Shown: in pieces, positions 46,670 to 56,492 of the stretch
How the letters are laid out: every line of letters starts with the position of its first letter
Position numbering within the stretch: the first letter of the stretch is position 1
Assembly (NCBI RefSeq): GCF_025153455.1
Contig: NZ_JANZNT010000001.1
Location: 1 to 64,000, forward strand
DNA: 64,000 nucleotides
Source: Sphingomonas sp. BGYR3
GTDB lineage: Bacteria > Pseudomonadota > Alphaproteobacteria > Sphingomonadales > Sphingomonadaceae
Direction: 5' to 3'
Notes under the pieces: model-generated
Database searches by the model: none
Seen by the model: the letters and a program-made list of their open reading frames with translations, nothing else
What the model was told of the DNA's origin: nothing
Translations under genes and position numbers: made by a program

Positions 46670-46743
46670 GTTCCTGCGAATGCAGGAACCCAGAGCCAAA
46701 CCGGCATCGCTTTGCACCCTTGGGCTCCTGCTTTCGCAGGAGC
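46670..46743. repeat. Pair of small palindromes (REP-like doublet) between convergent genes
   Basis: GTTCCTGC-GAAT-GCAGGAAC at 46670-46689 and GCTCCTGC-TTTC-GCAGGAGC at 46724-46743 are two eight-base stems with four-base loops, arms alike but for one compensated base pair. They fill the 87-base gap between mmsB and the permease gene, which converge, and may also act as bidirectional transcription stops. Confidence 0.75.
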
Positions 46744-46750
46744 ACCGCTC

Positions 46751-49273
46751 TCACAACCCCCTCAGCGCCTGTGCGGGGCGAACCGACATGATCGGGATCG
46801 ACCCCGCCAGCCCGATGGCCAGCGTGCCCAGCGCGCCGACGCCCAGCGTGCCCAGGACCAGCGCCCAGTCGGGCGACCAGCCGAATTCGAATATCCGCAC
46901 GATCACGAACCATGCCGCGCCAAGGCCCAGTGCCAGCGCCACGCCCGCAAGCACGCTAGCCAGCAGCGCATATTCGATCGCCTGCGCGCCCAGCACCTGC
47001 CACCGCGTCGCGCCCAGCGTTTTCAGGATCACACTATCATAGGCGCGCGCCTGCCGCGATGCCGCAATCGCGCCGACCAGCACCGCGATGCCCGCCAGGA
47101 TCGCGACCGATCCGGCCAGCAGGATCGCCGTCGACATCTGGCCCAGCAACACGCTCACCTGCGCCACCACCTCGCCCACATCGATCACCGAAACCGACGG
47201 GAATGCGGCCAGCAGCGCGCGGGTCATCCCCGGCTGCACCGTACCGGGCAGGGTGATCGTCGCGGCCAGGCTGTGCGGCGCGGCCTTCAGCGTCGATGGC
47301 GTGAACACCATGATATAGTTGAAGCCCATCGTTTCCCAATTCACCTGACGCAGCGATGCGATCCGCGCGTCGATCTCGCGGCCCAGCACCGACACGGTGA
47401 TCGTGTCGCCCACGCCGACCTGCATCACCTTCGCCGCTTCCTGATCCAGCGAAATCAGCGGCGGCCCTGCATAGTCCCCTGGCCACCACTTGCCCGCCGT
47501 CAGCTCCGATCCTTCAGGCAGCGTGTCGGAATAGGTGACGCCCCGTTCACCGCGCAGGAACCATGCGCCTTCGGGCAGGGTCTTCATGTCCGCCACCCGC
47601 TGCCCGCGAAACGCGACGATGGTGCCGCGCAGGGTGGGCACGATATTGAGGTCGGCGCCCGGCGCCTGCTGCCGCACCAGCGCGCCGAACGCCGCCTGCC
47701 GCTCAATGGGGATGTCCAGCACGAACTGGTCCGGTGCCTTTTTCGGCACGGTGTTGCGGATCTCGCTCGCCAGGCTCGACTGGATCGCCGCCAGCGTGAC
47801 GAACAGGGTCAGGCCCAGGCCCAGCGCAACCACCAGCGCCGATGTCTGCGCCCCCGGCCGGTACAGGTTGGTCACCGCCAGCCGCGCCAGCGGACGGCGC
47901 GGAGAGGGAAGCCGCCGCGCCAGCCAGCGCACCGCAACGCCAATGCCCAGCAGCAGCAGGATCGTGCCCGCAACACCGCCCAGCACCGCTGCGGCGAACA
48001 GCGGATCGCGCGCCGTGCCCAGCGCCAGCGCCAGCACCGCCGCCCCGGCCAGCGCGACCAGCGCCATTGTCCGCCGGTCGATCCGCGCCCGCCGGTCCAC
48101 CGTCTCGCGAAAGATCGCAGCGGCGGGCAGGGTCCGCGCGCGCGCCAGCGGGGGCAGGGTAAAGATCAGCGCGATCAGCACGCCATAGCCTGCACTGATC
48201 GCCAGCGCCCCCGGCGCGATGGCAAAGCCCGGCTTCACCGGCAACAGGTCCTGCACCGCCGTCACCAGGGCAAAGGGCAGGACGATGCCCGTCACCAGCC
48301 CCGCCGCAATCGCCAGCAATGCCACCGCACCCACCTGCATCAGGTAGATGCGGGCAATATCGCCCGACGACGCGCCCAGGATCTTCAGCGTGGCGATCCC
48401 GTTCCGCTTGATCGCCAGATAGGAACCAACCCCGTTGCTGACCCCGATCCCCGCAATCGCCAGCGCGGCCAGCCCGATCAGCGCCAGGAACTGGCCCATG
48501 CGCTCGAAAAACCGGCTGGTGCCCGGCGCCGCGCCATCGCGCGTTTTGATGTCCAGCCCCGCCTCCGGGAACGCCGCCTTCAACCGGTCGGCCACCGCCT
48601 TGGCATCGGTGCCATCGGGCGTGCGGATGCGGTATTTGCTTTCATACAGGCTGCCCGGCAGAATGAGGCCGCTGCGCCGCAACCCGTCGAGCGAGGTGAG
48701 CGCCACCGGGCCAAGCGTGAACCCTTCGCCCACCCGGTCGGGTTCGTCGGCAATGATGTCGTGGATGCGATACTCGGCATTGCCATACCGGATCATCTGC
48801 CCCGGCTTCAACGCCAGCCGCTCGGCCAGCGCCTCCCCGATCACCACCTCGTCCGCGGTCAGCCGCGCCGCCGCCCCGCCGCGCAGGGTCAGCGCGCCAT
48901 AAAGCGGATAGGCATTGTCCACGCCCTTCAACTCGGTCAGCACCGCTGATGGCCCGTTGGTTCCTGCATCGACCCGCTGGGCCATGGCGCGCAGGCGGAT
49001 GGTTTCGGACAGGCGACCGGCGGCGCGGAACGCGGCCTTTTCGGCCTCGCTCGCCTCGCGCTGCGTCATCTCCACCTCGACATCGCCGCCCAGGATCAAC
49101 TGGCCCTTGGACGCGATCTCGCCCGTGATCGCGCTGGTCAGCCCGCCGATGGTCGCCAGCGTCGCCACGCCCAGGAACAGACAGACGAACAACAGGCGCA
49201 GCCCGCGAAACCCGGCGTGCAGATCGCGCCGCGCGATCCGCCACAGCGCCGCCCAGCTCAGCCGCTCGCTCAT
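46751..49273 (-). CDS. ybbP: ABC exporter permease, FtsX/YbbP family
   Basis: This 840-residue membrane protein has one N-terminal span (LRLLFVCLFLGVATLATIGG), a large periplasmic domain, and repeated FtsX-like groups of membrane helices (GQFLALIGLAALAIAGIGVS region; further sets near residues 380-470 and the C-terminal quarter), ending SVRPAQALRGL. With the ATPase YbbA and divergent TesA-type esterase it reproduces the E. coli ybbP-ybbA-tesA arrangement. The substrate of YbbAP is not established. ATG 49273 overlaps the ATPase stop. Confidence 0.88.
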   Translation of the reverse strand: MSERLSWAALWRIARRDLHAGFRGLRLLFVCLFLGVATLATIGGLTSAITGEIASKGQLILGGDVEVEMTQREASEAEKAAFRAAGRLSETIRLRAMAQRVDAGTNGPSAVLTELKGVDNAYPLYGALTLRGGAAARLTADEVVIGEALAERLALKPGQMIRYGNAEYRIHDIIADEPDRVGEGFTLGPVALTSLDGLRRSGLILPGSLYESKYRIRTPDGTDAKAVADRLKAAFPEAGLDIKTRDGAAPGTSRFFERMGQFLALIGLAALAIAGIGVSNGVGSYLAIKRNGIATLKILGASSGDIARIYLMQVGAVALLAIAAGLVTGIVLPFALVTAVQDLLPVKPGFAIAPGALAISAGYGVLIALIFTLPPLARARTLPAAAIFRETVDRRARIDRRTMALVALAGAAVLALALGTARDPLFAAAVLGGVAGTILLLLGIGVAVRWLARRLPSPRRPLARLAVTNLYRPGAQTSALVVALGLGLTLFVTLAAIQSSLASEIRNTVPKKAPDQFVLDIPIERQAAFGALVRQQAPGADLNIVPTLRGTIVAFRGQRVADMKTLPEGAWFLRGERGVTYSDTLPEGSELTAGKWWPGDYAGPPLISLDQEAAKVMQVGVGDTITVSVLGREIDARIASLRQVNWETMGFNYIMVFTPSTLKAAPHSLAATITLPGTVQPGMTRALLAAFPSVSVIDVGEVVAQVSVLLGQMSTAILLAGSVAILAGIAVLVGAIAASRQARAYDSVILKTLGATRWQVLGAQAIEYALLASVLAGVALALGLGAAWFVIVRIFEFGWSPDWALVLGTLGVGALGTLAIGLAGSIPIMSVRPAQALRGL

Positions 49274-49974
49274 GCGCTGGCCCGGTCGGCGACGATCACG
49301 CCGTCGCGCATCTCGACCACGCGGTCGCACCGCTCGGCAAGGGCGGGGTCATGGGTGATGATGACCAGCGTTGCCCCCGCCGCCCGTTGCCGGTCGAACA
49401 GGATATCCTCGATCGCGCCGCTGGTCGCGCCGTCCAGATTGCCGGTCGGCTCGTCCGCGAACAGGATGGCGGGGCGGGGCGCGACCGCGCGGGCAATCGC
49501 CACGCGCTGCTGCTCGCCGCCCGACAGCTGCGCCGGATAATGCGTCAGCCGATGGCCAAGGCCTACCGCCTCCAGCTCGGCCCGCCCGCGCTCGAACGCA
49601 TCGGCCACGCCCGCCAGCTCCATCGGCACGGCGACATTTTCCAGCGCGGTCATGGTGGGCAACAGGTGGAAGGATTGCAGGACGATGCCGATCCGCCCCC
49701 GCCGCGCCCGGGCCAGTGCATCCTCGTCCATCGGGCCGAACTCCATGTCCGCCACCCGCACCTCGCCGCCGGACGCGCGCTCAAGGCCGGACAGGATCGC
49801 CATCAGCGACGATTTGCCCGAGCCCGAAGGGCCAAGGATGGCGACGCTCTGCCCCTGCGGGATGCTCAGGTCGATCCCTTTCAGGATTTCCGTCGGGGCG
49901 GCGCTGGTGCCAAGGGTAAGGGTGACATTGCGCGCCTGGATCGCAATATGGGAAGGCTCGACAGTGGCGTGCAT
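49270..49974 (-). CDS. ybbA: ABC transporter ATPase, YbbA/LolD-like
   Basis: This 234-residue ATPase has Walker A GPSGSGKSS, the signature LSGGEQQRV, Walker B ILFADEPTGNLD and the switch His in IITHD. It belongs to the MacB/LolD/YbbA class that pairs with FtsX-type permeases such as the overlapping downstream gene. ATG 49974 was chosen as the last Met before the core; the divergent esterase begins 20 bases away, so the promoters overlap. Confidence 0.92.
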   Translation of the reverse strand: MHATVEPSHIAIQARNVTLTLGTSAAPTEILKGIDLSIPQGQSVAILGPSGSGKSSLMAILSGLERASGGEVRVADMEFGPMDEDALARARRGRIGIVLQSFHLLPTMTALENVAVPMELAGVADAFERGRAELEAVGLGHRLTHYPAQLSGGEQQRVAIARAVAPRPAILFADEPTGNLDGATSGAIEDILFDRQRAAGATLVIITHDPALAERCDRVVEMRDGVIVADRASA

Positions 49975-49994
49975 TGGTAAGGGAAATCCCCGGC

Positions 49995-50741
49995 ATGGGT
50001 GTGAACTGGGTTCGGCGTGGAACGACATATGTGGCGCTGTGCGCTGCGGCGCAATTGCTTGCCGCCTGTTCGGGTGAACCGGCGGCGGACAATGTGGCGG
50101 ACCTCGCCGCCGACAATGCCGCCAGGCCCATGGCTCGGCCCGCCGCCGCCGGGGCGGAGGCCGCGAACGCGCGCCTCGTCGTCGCATTCGGGGACAGCCT
50201 TTATGCCGGCTATGGCGTTGCCCAGAACGAAAGCTTCCCCGCCGCGCTGCAACGCAGCCTGACGGCGCGGGGCATCGCCGCCGATGTCCGCAATGCCGGG
50301 GTGTCGGGCGAAACGACGCAGGGCGGGCTCCAGCGGCTGGCCTTCACGCTGGACGGATTTCCTCGAAAGCCGGACCTGCTGATCCTGGGCCTTGGCGGCA
50401 ACGACATGCTGCGCGGCATCGATCCGGCCGAAACCGACCGCAACCTGCGCGGGATGCTGGACCTGCTCAAGGAACGCGGCATCCCGGTGATGCTGACCGG
50501 CATGGTCGCCGCGCCCAATATGGGGGCCGATTATCGCCGCCGCTTCGACGCCATCTATCCTGCGCTGGCAAAAGACTACGGCGTGCCGCTCTATCCCTTT
50601 TTCCTCGACGGGGTGATCGGCGACCGCACGTTGATGCAGGCCGATTCCATCCATCCCAATGCCAGGGGGATCGATCGGGTGACGGATCGGGTCGCGCCGC
50701 TGGTCGCCACCGCGCTGAACCCGGCGGCTACCGGCGGTTAA
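49995..50741 (+). CDS. tesA: TesA-type arylesterase/lysophospholipase, lipoprotein SGNH hydrolase
   Basis: This 248-residue SGNH/GDSL hydrolase has block I VVAFGDSLYAGYG (Ser68), block III LGGNDML, and block V DSIHPNARG with the Asp and His. A signal peptide with lipobox LAAC (Cys25) makes it a lipoprotein, unlike periplasmic soluble E. coli TesA. Divergent pairing with ybbA is conserved across proteobacteria. An upstream TTG at 49974 would add seven residues but overlaps ybbA's start. Confidence 0.88.
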   Translation: MGVNWVRRGTTYVALCAAAQLLAACSGEPAADNVADLAADNAARPMARPAAAGAEAANARLVVAFGDSLYAGYGVAQNESFPAALQRSLTARGIAADVRNAGVSGETTQGGLQRLAFTLDGFPRKPDLLILGLGGNDMLRGIDPAETDRNLRGMLDLLKERGIPVMLTGMVAAPNMGADYRRRFDAIYPALAKDYGVPLYPFFLDGVIGDRTLMQADSIHPNARGIDRVTDRVAPLVATALNPAATGG

Positions 50742-50810
50742 CCCTCAATTTGCCTTCTCAACCGGGCGGTCAGGCGGCATTCGGGGCAACCCTCGTGGAG
50801 AATTGCCGCA

Positions 50811-51746
50811 ATGCGCCTTGCCCTTCCCATTGCCGTCCTTGCACTGGCCGTGCCGGGCATCGCCATGCCCCAGTCGCGCGGGCCATTCGTCATCGAACAG
50901 ACGGGGCAGGCGTTCGACACCATCGACGCCGCCGTGACAGAGGCGCATGACAGCAATTCGACCATCCTGATCGCGCCCGGCGTCTATCGCCAGTGCACGG
51001 TTCAGATTACCGGCAACATCACCTACCGGGCGCGGGAACCGGGCACCGTGGTGTTCGAGGGAGAGACGTGCGAGGACAAGGCGGCGTTCGTCCTGCGCGG
51101 CAAATCCTCGGTCGTCGACGGCATCATCTTTCGCGGGTTCAGCGTCGCCGACGGCAATGGCGCTGGCATCCGCATCGAACGCGGGAACCTGATCGTCCGC
51201 AATTCCATGTTCCTCGACAGTCAGGAAGGGATCCTGGGCGCGACCGACGAACCGTGGAACATCACCATCGACCGCTCGACCTTTGCCGGCCTTGGCCAGT
51301 GCGACGAAAGCGAAAGCTGCGCGCACTCGATCTATCTGGAAACGACCGGCCTGATCACCGTCACCCGATCGCGCTTCGAACGGGGCGAGGGCGGCCATTA
51401 CGTCAAGCTGCGCGGACCGCGCGTCGATATCCGCGACAACAGCTTTGACGACACGCGCGGGCGGAAAACGAACTACATGATCGACCTGTCCGTCGGCGGC
51501 ACCGGCATCATCGCGGGCAACAGCTTCGTTCAGGGGCGGAACAAGGAAAACTGGACCGCCTTCATCGCCGTATCGCCAGAGGCGCGGGAACATCGCGCGG
51601 CCGGCCTCCGGGTAGAGGGGAATGACGCGCGCCTTGCCCCCGGCGTCGACAAGAACCCCGTTTTCGTCGCCAATGCCAGCGGCGAGCGGCTGGCCATCGG
51701 CGCCAATACCCTTGGCCCCGGCATCCGGCCGTACGAAACGCGCTGA
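50811..51746 (+). CDS. Exported right-handed beta-helix protein
   Basis: This 311-residue exported protein has a signal peptide (MRLALPIAVLALAVPGIA). The repetitive strand pattern, for instance GAGIRIERGNLIVRNSMF, NITIDRSTFAG and ITVTRSRFERG, shows parallel beta-helix turns of about 22-24 residues. Such folds occur in polysaccharide lyases, pectinases and surface proteins. No catalytic set can be named. Four Cys in the middle (CTV, TCED, QCDESESC) may form disulfides, which fits the adjacent DsbD-like gene. Confidence 0.75.
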   Translation: MRLALPIAVLALAVPGIAMPQSRGPFVIEQTGQAFDTIDAAVTEAHDSNSTILIAPGVYRQCTVQITGNITYRAREPGTVVFEGETCEDKAAFVLRGKSSVVDGIIFRGFSVADGNGAGIRIERGNLIVRNSMFLDSQEGILGATDEPWNITIDRSTFAGLGQCDESESCAHSIYLETTGLITVTRSRFERGEGGHYVKLRGPRVDIRDNSFDDTRGRKTNYMIDLSVGGTGIIAGNSFVQGRNKENWTAFIAVSPEAREHRAAGLRVEGNDARLAPGVDKNPVFVANASGERLAIGANTLGPGIRPYETR

Positions 51747-51869
51747 TCCGGCCGCCGCGCCGCCATCGCTGGCGGTATGGCCCATGGCACGCATTGCCTG
51801 TGCGCCGCCGAACCCGCTAGGGCGGGGCGATGGGCGGCGGATCACCGTCCGCCCGACCGGGAATGGTGA

Positions 51870-53933
51870 ATGCGTCTTGTTCCGTCCGTAACGCTGGTCC
51901 TTCATGCGCTGATGCTGGCGGCCGCCATGCTGCTTACCCGGCCGGCATGGGCACAGGGGACCTCGCCCGGCCCGCATATCGCCATCGATCTGGTGGCAGA
52001 GACGGATCGACCCGCGCCGGGTGGCACGGTGACGCTGGCCTTCGATTCCCGGCCCGATGCCGGGTGGCATGGATACTGGCTCAATCCCGGGGCGGCCGGG
52101 GTTGCCACCCGCTATGACTGGACGCTGCCCGCCGGCGTCACGGCCGGGGCGCCGCGCTATCCGGTGCCGCACCGGCTGATCGTCGCGGACATCATGAACT
52201 ATGTCTATGAAGGGCCTTTCGCCCCGCTGGTCACGCTGACGCTGGATGCCGGGCTGGCCCCCGGCACCCGTCTGCCGGTCAGCGTGCGGCTCGATTATCT
52301 TGTCTGCACGAACGAGATTTGCGTGCCCGAACGGGCGGAACGGTCGATCACGCTGACCGTCGGGGATGGCGCGGTCGATCCGGGGCGCCGCGCCCGGTTC
52401 GATGCGTGGCGACAGGCGATCCCGCCCCCGATCGGCAGCGCGGCCAGCTTTGCCCTGTCCGGCAACGGCGATGCCCGCACCATCCGCCTCGCCATTCCCT
52501 TTCCCGCCGACCGCCCGATCGGCGATGCCTATTTCTTCCCGCTGACCGGCGATGTGATCGATTACGACGCGCCGCAGCGGGTGGTGCGCGACGGCGACCG
52601 GCTGCTCGTCGAAACCCGCGCCACCGGTACGGCGGCCCGAATCGAGGGCGTAATCGCCACCGATGCCGGGCGCGGCTTTGCCATCGCCGCAACGCCGGGC
52701 GATGTGCCGGCCCTGCCGTCCGGCGGGGTGGATTGGGGCGCGGCGCTGATTGCGCTGCTCGGCGCGCTGGCGGGCGGGGTGCTGCTCAATGTCATGCCCT
52801 GCGTCTTTCCGATCCTCAGCCTAAAGGCGCTCAGCCTTGCCAAGGCGGGCGGCGAGGAACGACAGGCGCGGCGGGAGGCGCTGGCCTATACCGCCGGGGT
52901 CGTGCTGGTCTGTCTGGCGCTGGGCGGCCTGCTGCTTGCGCTGCGGGCGGGCGGGGCCAGTGTCGGCTGGGCGTTTCAGCTTCAGAACCCTCAGGTGATC
53001 CTGATCCTGCTGCTGCTCGTCACCGCCATTGCCCTCAACCTTGCCGGGCTGTTCGAAATGACGTTGCCGGGGCCGCTTGCCCGCCTGACCGATGGCGGGT
53101 CGGGCGGTGCGTTCATGACCGGCGCGCTGGCCGCGTTCGTCGCCACGCCGTGCAGCGGCCCGTTCATGGCGGCGGCGCTCGGCGCGGCGCTGGTCCTGCC
53201 CGTCCCGGTTGCCCTCGCGATCTTTGCCGGGCTTGGCCTTGGCCTTGCGTTGCCGTTCCTGCTGCTCGGCTTCGTGCCGGCCCTTCGCCGCCGCCTGCCG
53301 AAACCCGGCACCTGGATGGTGCGCCTGCGCCACCTGTTGTCCGTGCCGATGTTCCTGACCGCGCTGGCGCTCGCCTGGGTGCTGGGTCAGCAGGCGGGGG
53401 TTGGCGGCATGACGCTGGGGCTGGGCGCGGCGCTGTTGTTCGGCCTTGGCCTGTGGTGGTCCGGCGGGCTTCAGCGGGGGATGAGCGCGCGTGCCTGGCT
53501 GCCCGGCACGCTGGCGCTGGTGCTCGGCCTTGCGGCAATCCCCCTGATCCGCCCGGCGCCCGCCAATGCCGCCGCAGAAATGCTGGCCGGCGCAGAACCG
53601 TTCAGCGAGGCGCGACTGGCCGCCCTTCGCGCCGAAGGACGGCCGGTCTTCGCCTATTTCACCGCCGACTGGTGCGTGACGTGCAAGGTGAACGAGCGGA
53701 CGGTGATCGATACCGATGCGGTCCGCAACGCCCTTTCCGGGGGCAAGGTGGCGGTGCTGGTCGGCGACTGGACCGATGGCGACCCGGCACTCGGCCGGTT
53801 TATTGAGGCGAATGGCCGCGCGGGCGTGCCGCTGTACCTGTGGTACGCGCCCGGCAAGCCTGAACCCGATGTGCTGCCCCAGATCCTGACCCAGTCCATG
53901 CTGACCGGGCGGGCGGGGGCGGGGGGTTCCTGA
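51870..53933 (+). CDS. DsbD/ScsB-like thiol:disulfide interchange protein
   Basis: This 687-residue protein has a signal peptide, an N-terminal beta-sandwich domain (about residues 30-260, with VCTNEICVP cysteines), a DsbD-type membrane domain of eight or so helices containing the redox pair in NVMPCVFPIL and ATPCSGPF, and a C-terminal thioredoxin domain with WCVTC (Cys602, Cys605). It would pass electrons from cytosolic thioredoxin to the periplasm. The two-Cys N-terminal domain resembles ScsB more than E. coli DsbD. Confidence 0.88.
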   Translation: MRLVPSVTLVLHALMLAAAMLLTRPAWAQGTSPGPHIAIDLVAETDRPAPGGTVTLAFDSRPDAGWHGYWLNPGAAGVATRYDWTLPAGVTAGAPRYPVPHRLIVADIMNYVYEGPFAPLVTLTLDAGLAPGTRLPVSVRLDYLVCTNEICVPERAERSITLTVGDGAVDPGRRARFDAWRQAIPPPIGSAASFALSGNGDARTIRLAIPFPADRPIGDAYFFPLTGDVIDYDAPQRVVRDGDRLLVETRATGTAARIEGVIATDAGRGFAIAATPGDVPALPSGGVDWGAALIALLGALAGGVLLNVMPCVFPILSLKALSLAKAGGEERQARREALAYTAGVVLVCLALGGLLLALRAGGASVGWAFQLQNPQVILILLLLVTAIALNLAGLFEMTLPGPLARLTDGGSGGAFMTGALAAFVATPCSGPFMAAALGAALVLPVPVALAIFAGLGLGLALPFLLLGFVPALRRRLPKPGTWMVRLRHLLSVPMFLTALALAWVLGQQAGVGGMTLGLGAALLFGLGLWWSGGLQRGMSARAWLPGTLALVLGLAAIPLIRPAPANAAAEMLAGAEPFSEARLAALRAEGRPVFAYFTADWCVTCKVNERTVIDTDAVRNALSGGKVAVLVGDWTDGDPALGRFIEANGRAGVPLYLWYAPGKPEPDVLPQILTQSMLTGRAGAGGS

Positions 53934-54015
53934 ACCTTTCCTACTTGTGCGGTGCAACCTGAATGTGCAGCATGGCGTTATGGCTTTCAGCTGACACTAA
54001 GGGGGGCGATCGCGA

Positions 54016-55551
54016 GTGGATGGAGCGTTCGATGAAATCTGGGGCCTTGGCCGCGGCGCCGGGGCCAGGCCGGGTTTCGACGCGATTGCCGCATGGATGG
54101 CCGATACGCCGCCTGCCGAACTTGAACGCCGGTTGCAGGCCGCCGAAACCATGTTCCGCCAGCTGGGCATCACCTTTGCCGTCTATGGCGACCGGGAGGC
54201 TGCGGAACGGATCATCCCGTTCGATATCGTCCCCCGCGTGTTCACCGCCGCCGAATGGTCCAGCCTCAGCGCGGGCCTGGTTCAGCGGGTGGATGCGATC
54301 AACGCCTTTCTGCGCGACATCTATGGCCCGCAAGAGATTTTGCGCGCGGGCATCCTTCCGCCCGAACTGATCCATTGCAACGACCAGTTCCGGCCCGAAG
54401 TGGTCGGCACGCGGCCCCCACACGATGTGTGGGCGCATATCTGCGGCATTGACCTGGTTCGCACCGGGCCGGACGAATTTTACGTGCTGGAAGATAACGC
54501 CCGCACGCCGTCGGGCGTCTCCTACATGCTGGAAAATCGGGAGGCGATGATCCGCCTGTGCCCGGAATTGTTCCGCAGCTTTCGGGTCGCGGCGGTCGAC
54601 AGCTATCCTGACCTCTTGCACGCGACGATGCAGTCGGTCGCGCCGCTGGGGCGGGAGCGTGATCCGCTGTGCGTCGTGCTGACGCCGGGCCATTACAATT
54701 CCGCCTATTACGAACACAGCTTCCTGGCTGATTCGATGGGCGTCCCGCTGGTCGAGGCGGCGGACCTGATCGTTGATGACGACATGGTCTATATGCAGAC
54801 GATCGGCGGCCGGGTGCGGGTGGACGTGATCTATCGCCGCATCGACGACGATTATCTGGACCCGCTGGTCTTCCGGCCGGATTCGATGCTGGGCGTGCCG
54901 GGCATCATGGCGGCCTATCGTGCGGGCAATGTCGCGCTGATCAACGCGCCGGGCAACGGCATTGCCGATGACAAGGCGATTTACAGCTATATGCCGGAAA
55001 TCGTCCGCTTCTATACCGGCAGCGAGGCAAAGCTGCCGAACGTCCAGACATGGCGCTGCCGCGAGCCGGAGGCGCTGGCCTATGTCCTCGATCGCCTGCC
55101 CGAACTGGTGGTCAAACTGGTCGACGGATCCGGCGGCTACGGGATGCTGGTCGGCCCGACCGCCAGCCATGACGAGATCGAGCAATTCCGCGCCGCCCTG
55201 ATCGCAGAGCCGCAGCGGTACATCGCGCAGCCGACGCTGGCCCTGTCCACCGTCCCGACCTTTACCGACAAGGGGCTGGCTCCACGCCATGTCGATTTCC
55301 GCCCCTTCGTGCTGACCGGCAGCCAGGGCGTAAAGGTCGTTCCCGGCGGCCTTACCCGTGTCGCGCTTAAGGAAGGGTCGCTGGTGGTCAATTCCAGTCA
55401 GGGCGGCGGGACCAAGGACAGTTTCGTCCTGCTGCCCGAATGTGGCAGCCAGCATCGCGAACAGGGCGAGGGTCAGGTTCAGGAACAGGCGCTGGTCGAT
55501 GAAACGCCCATCGACGGACAAAGTCAGGGCCGTTCTGGGGGGCTGGACTGA
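54016..55551 (+). CDS. Circularly permuted type-2 ATP-grasp protein
   Basis: This 511-residue protein belongs to the permuted ATP-grasp family (DUF404/DUF407). Visible hallmarks are IHCNDQFRPEVVG, GPDEFYVLEDNARTPSGVSY, LTPGHYNSAYYEHSFLA and VVKLVDGSGGYGMLVG, with nucleotide and metal residues in the E-D-N and D-G-S-G-G segments. ATP-grasp enzymes join a carboxylate to an amine, so a peptide or amide bond is the expected product. A GTG start at 54016 is the only fitting one. It is first of a tightly overlapping trio with Alpha-E and transglutaminase-like genes. Confidence 0.9.
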   Translation: MDGAFDEIWGLGRGAGARPGFDAIAAWMADTPPAELERRLQAAETMFRQLGITFAVYGDREAAERIIPFDIVPRVFTAAEWSSLSAGLVQRVDAINAFLRDIYGPQEILRAGILPPELIHCNDQFRPEVVGTRPPHDVWAHICGIDLVRTGPDEFYVLEDNARTPSGVSYMLENREAMIRLCPELFRSFRVAAVDSYPDLLHATMQSVAPLGRERDPLCVVLTPGHYNSAYYEHSFLADSMGVPLVEAADLIVDDDMVYMQTIGGRVRVDVIYRRIDDDYLDPLVFRPDSMLGVPGIMAAYRAGNVALINAPGNGIADDKAIYSYMPEIVRFYTGSEAKLPNVQTWRCREPEALAYVLDRLPELVVKLVDGSGGYGMLVGPTASHDEIEQFRAALIAEPQRYIAQPTLALSTVPTFTDKGLAPRHVDFRPFVLTGSQGVKVVPGGLTRVALKEGSLVVNSSQGGGTKDSFVLLPECGSQHREQGEGQVQEQALVDETPIDGQSQGRSGGLD

Positions 55552-56492
55552 TGCTGATGCTGTCCCGCTCCGCCGCGTCGCTCTACTGGCTTGGCCGCTA
55601 TGTCGAACGCGCCGATTTCATGGCCCGGCTGGTCGAAGCGACGATCCGCCTCGACGCGCTGTCCGCCCGCCCGGCGGGGGAGGCCGCGTGGGAAAGCGCG
55701 CTGGCCGTCACCTATAACAGTGAGGGGTTTGCCGCGACGGGCGAGACGCTGACCCCCACCCATGTTGCGCGGTATCTGACTACGGACGGGTCGCATTTCG
55801 GCTCGATCGTCCACTGCCTGCACATGGCGCGCGACAATGCCCGCGCCGTGCGTACCGCCCTGACGCGAGAGGCTTGGGCCGGCATCAACCGCGCATGGCT
55901 GTTGTTCAGCAGCCGGTCCAGCCCCGGCGGCGCGAATGCAACGCTCAACCTTGTCGAGGCGGTGAAGGCCGAAACGCGCGGGTTCGAGGGCGCGGTGCAC
56001 CGCATGATGAAGAACGAGGCGGTGTGGTTCATCCGCCTGGGCGCTGCGATCGAGCGGGCGGACAACACTGCGCGCCTCATCGACGTCAAATATCACCTCT
56101 TGCTGCCAGAGGGCGAGAAGGTCGGCGGCGTGATCGACCGGGATCAGTGGACAACGATCCTTCAGACCGTCTCTGCCGTCACCGCCTATCGCTGGCTCTA
56201 TTCAGAGGGGCTGAAACCGTCGCTGGTCATCGACCTGCTCACCACACGCGGCGAACTGCCGCGCAGCCTTGCCGCCTGTGTCGAGGAAACGGTCGAAATG
56301 CTCAGCCTGCTGGCCCGCCGCACCGGATTGCAGGGGGAGGCGGACCGCATGGCCCGTGCCCGCCTGTCGCGGATGCAGCGCACGCGTTCGGGCGATGTCA
56401 TCCTGGGCGGTCTGCACGAATGGCTGACCGGGTTCATCGCCGAAAATGAAAGGCTGGACGGCGTGATCGCCCGCCAGTTCCGGTTCGGCTGA
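55551..56492 (+). CDS. Alpha-E domain protein (DUF403)
   Basis: This 313-residue, mostly helical protein begins MLMLSRSAASLYWLGRYVERADFM, the family's invariant opening (AxxLYWLGRYxERA). Glutamates and aspartates along the helices suggest a metal or substrate site. Its partner is always a permuted ATP-grasp protein; the biochemical role is undescribed. It overlaps that gene (TGATG) and the next one the same way. Confidence 0.9.
   Translation: MLMLSRSAASLYWLGRYVERADFMARLVEATIRLDALSARPAGEAAWESALAVTYNSEGFAATGETLTPTHVARYLTTDGSHFGSIVHCLHMARDNARAVRTALTREAWAGINRAWLLFSSRSSPGGANATLNLVEAVKAETRGFEGAVHRMMKNEAVWFIRLGAAIERADNTARLIDVKYHLLLPEGEKVGGVIDRDQWTTILQTVSAVTAYRWLYSEGLKPSLVIDLLTTRGELPRSLAACVEETVEMLSLLARRTGLQGEADRMARARLSRMQRTRSGDVILGGLHEWLTGFIAENERLDGVIARQFRFG

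Noticed and set aside
46712-48949. 745-codon open frame on the + strand opposite ybbP
   Set aside because: Arg/Gln/His-rich low-complexity translation with no recognisable fold; the opposite strand encodes a clear FtsX-type permease.
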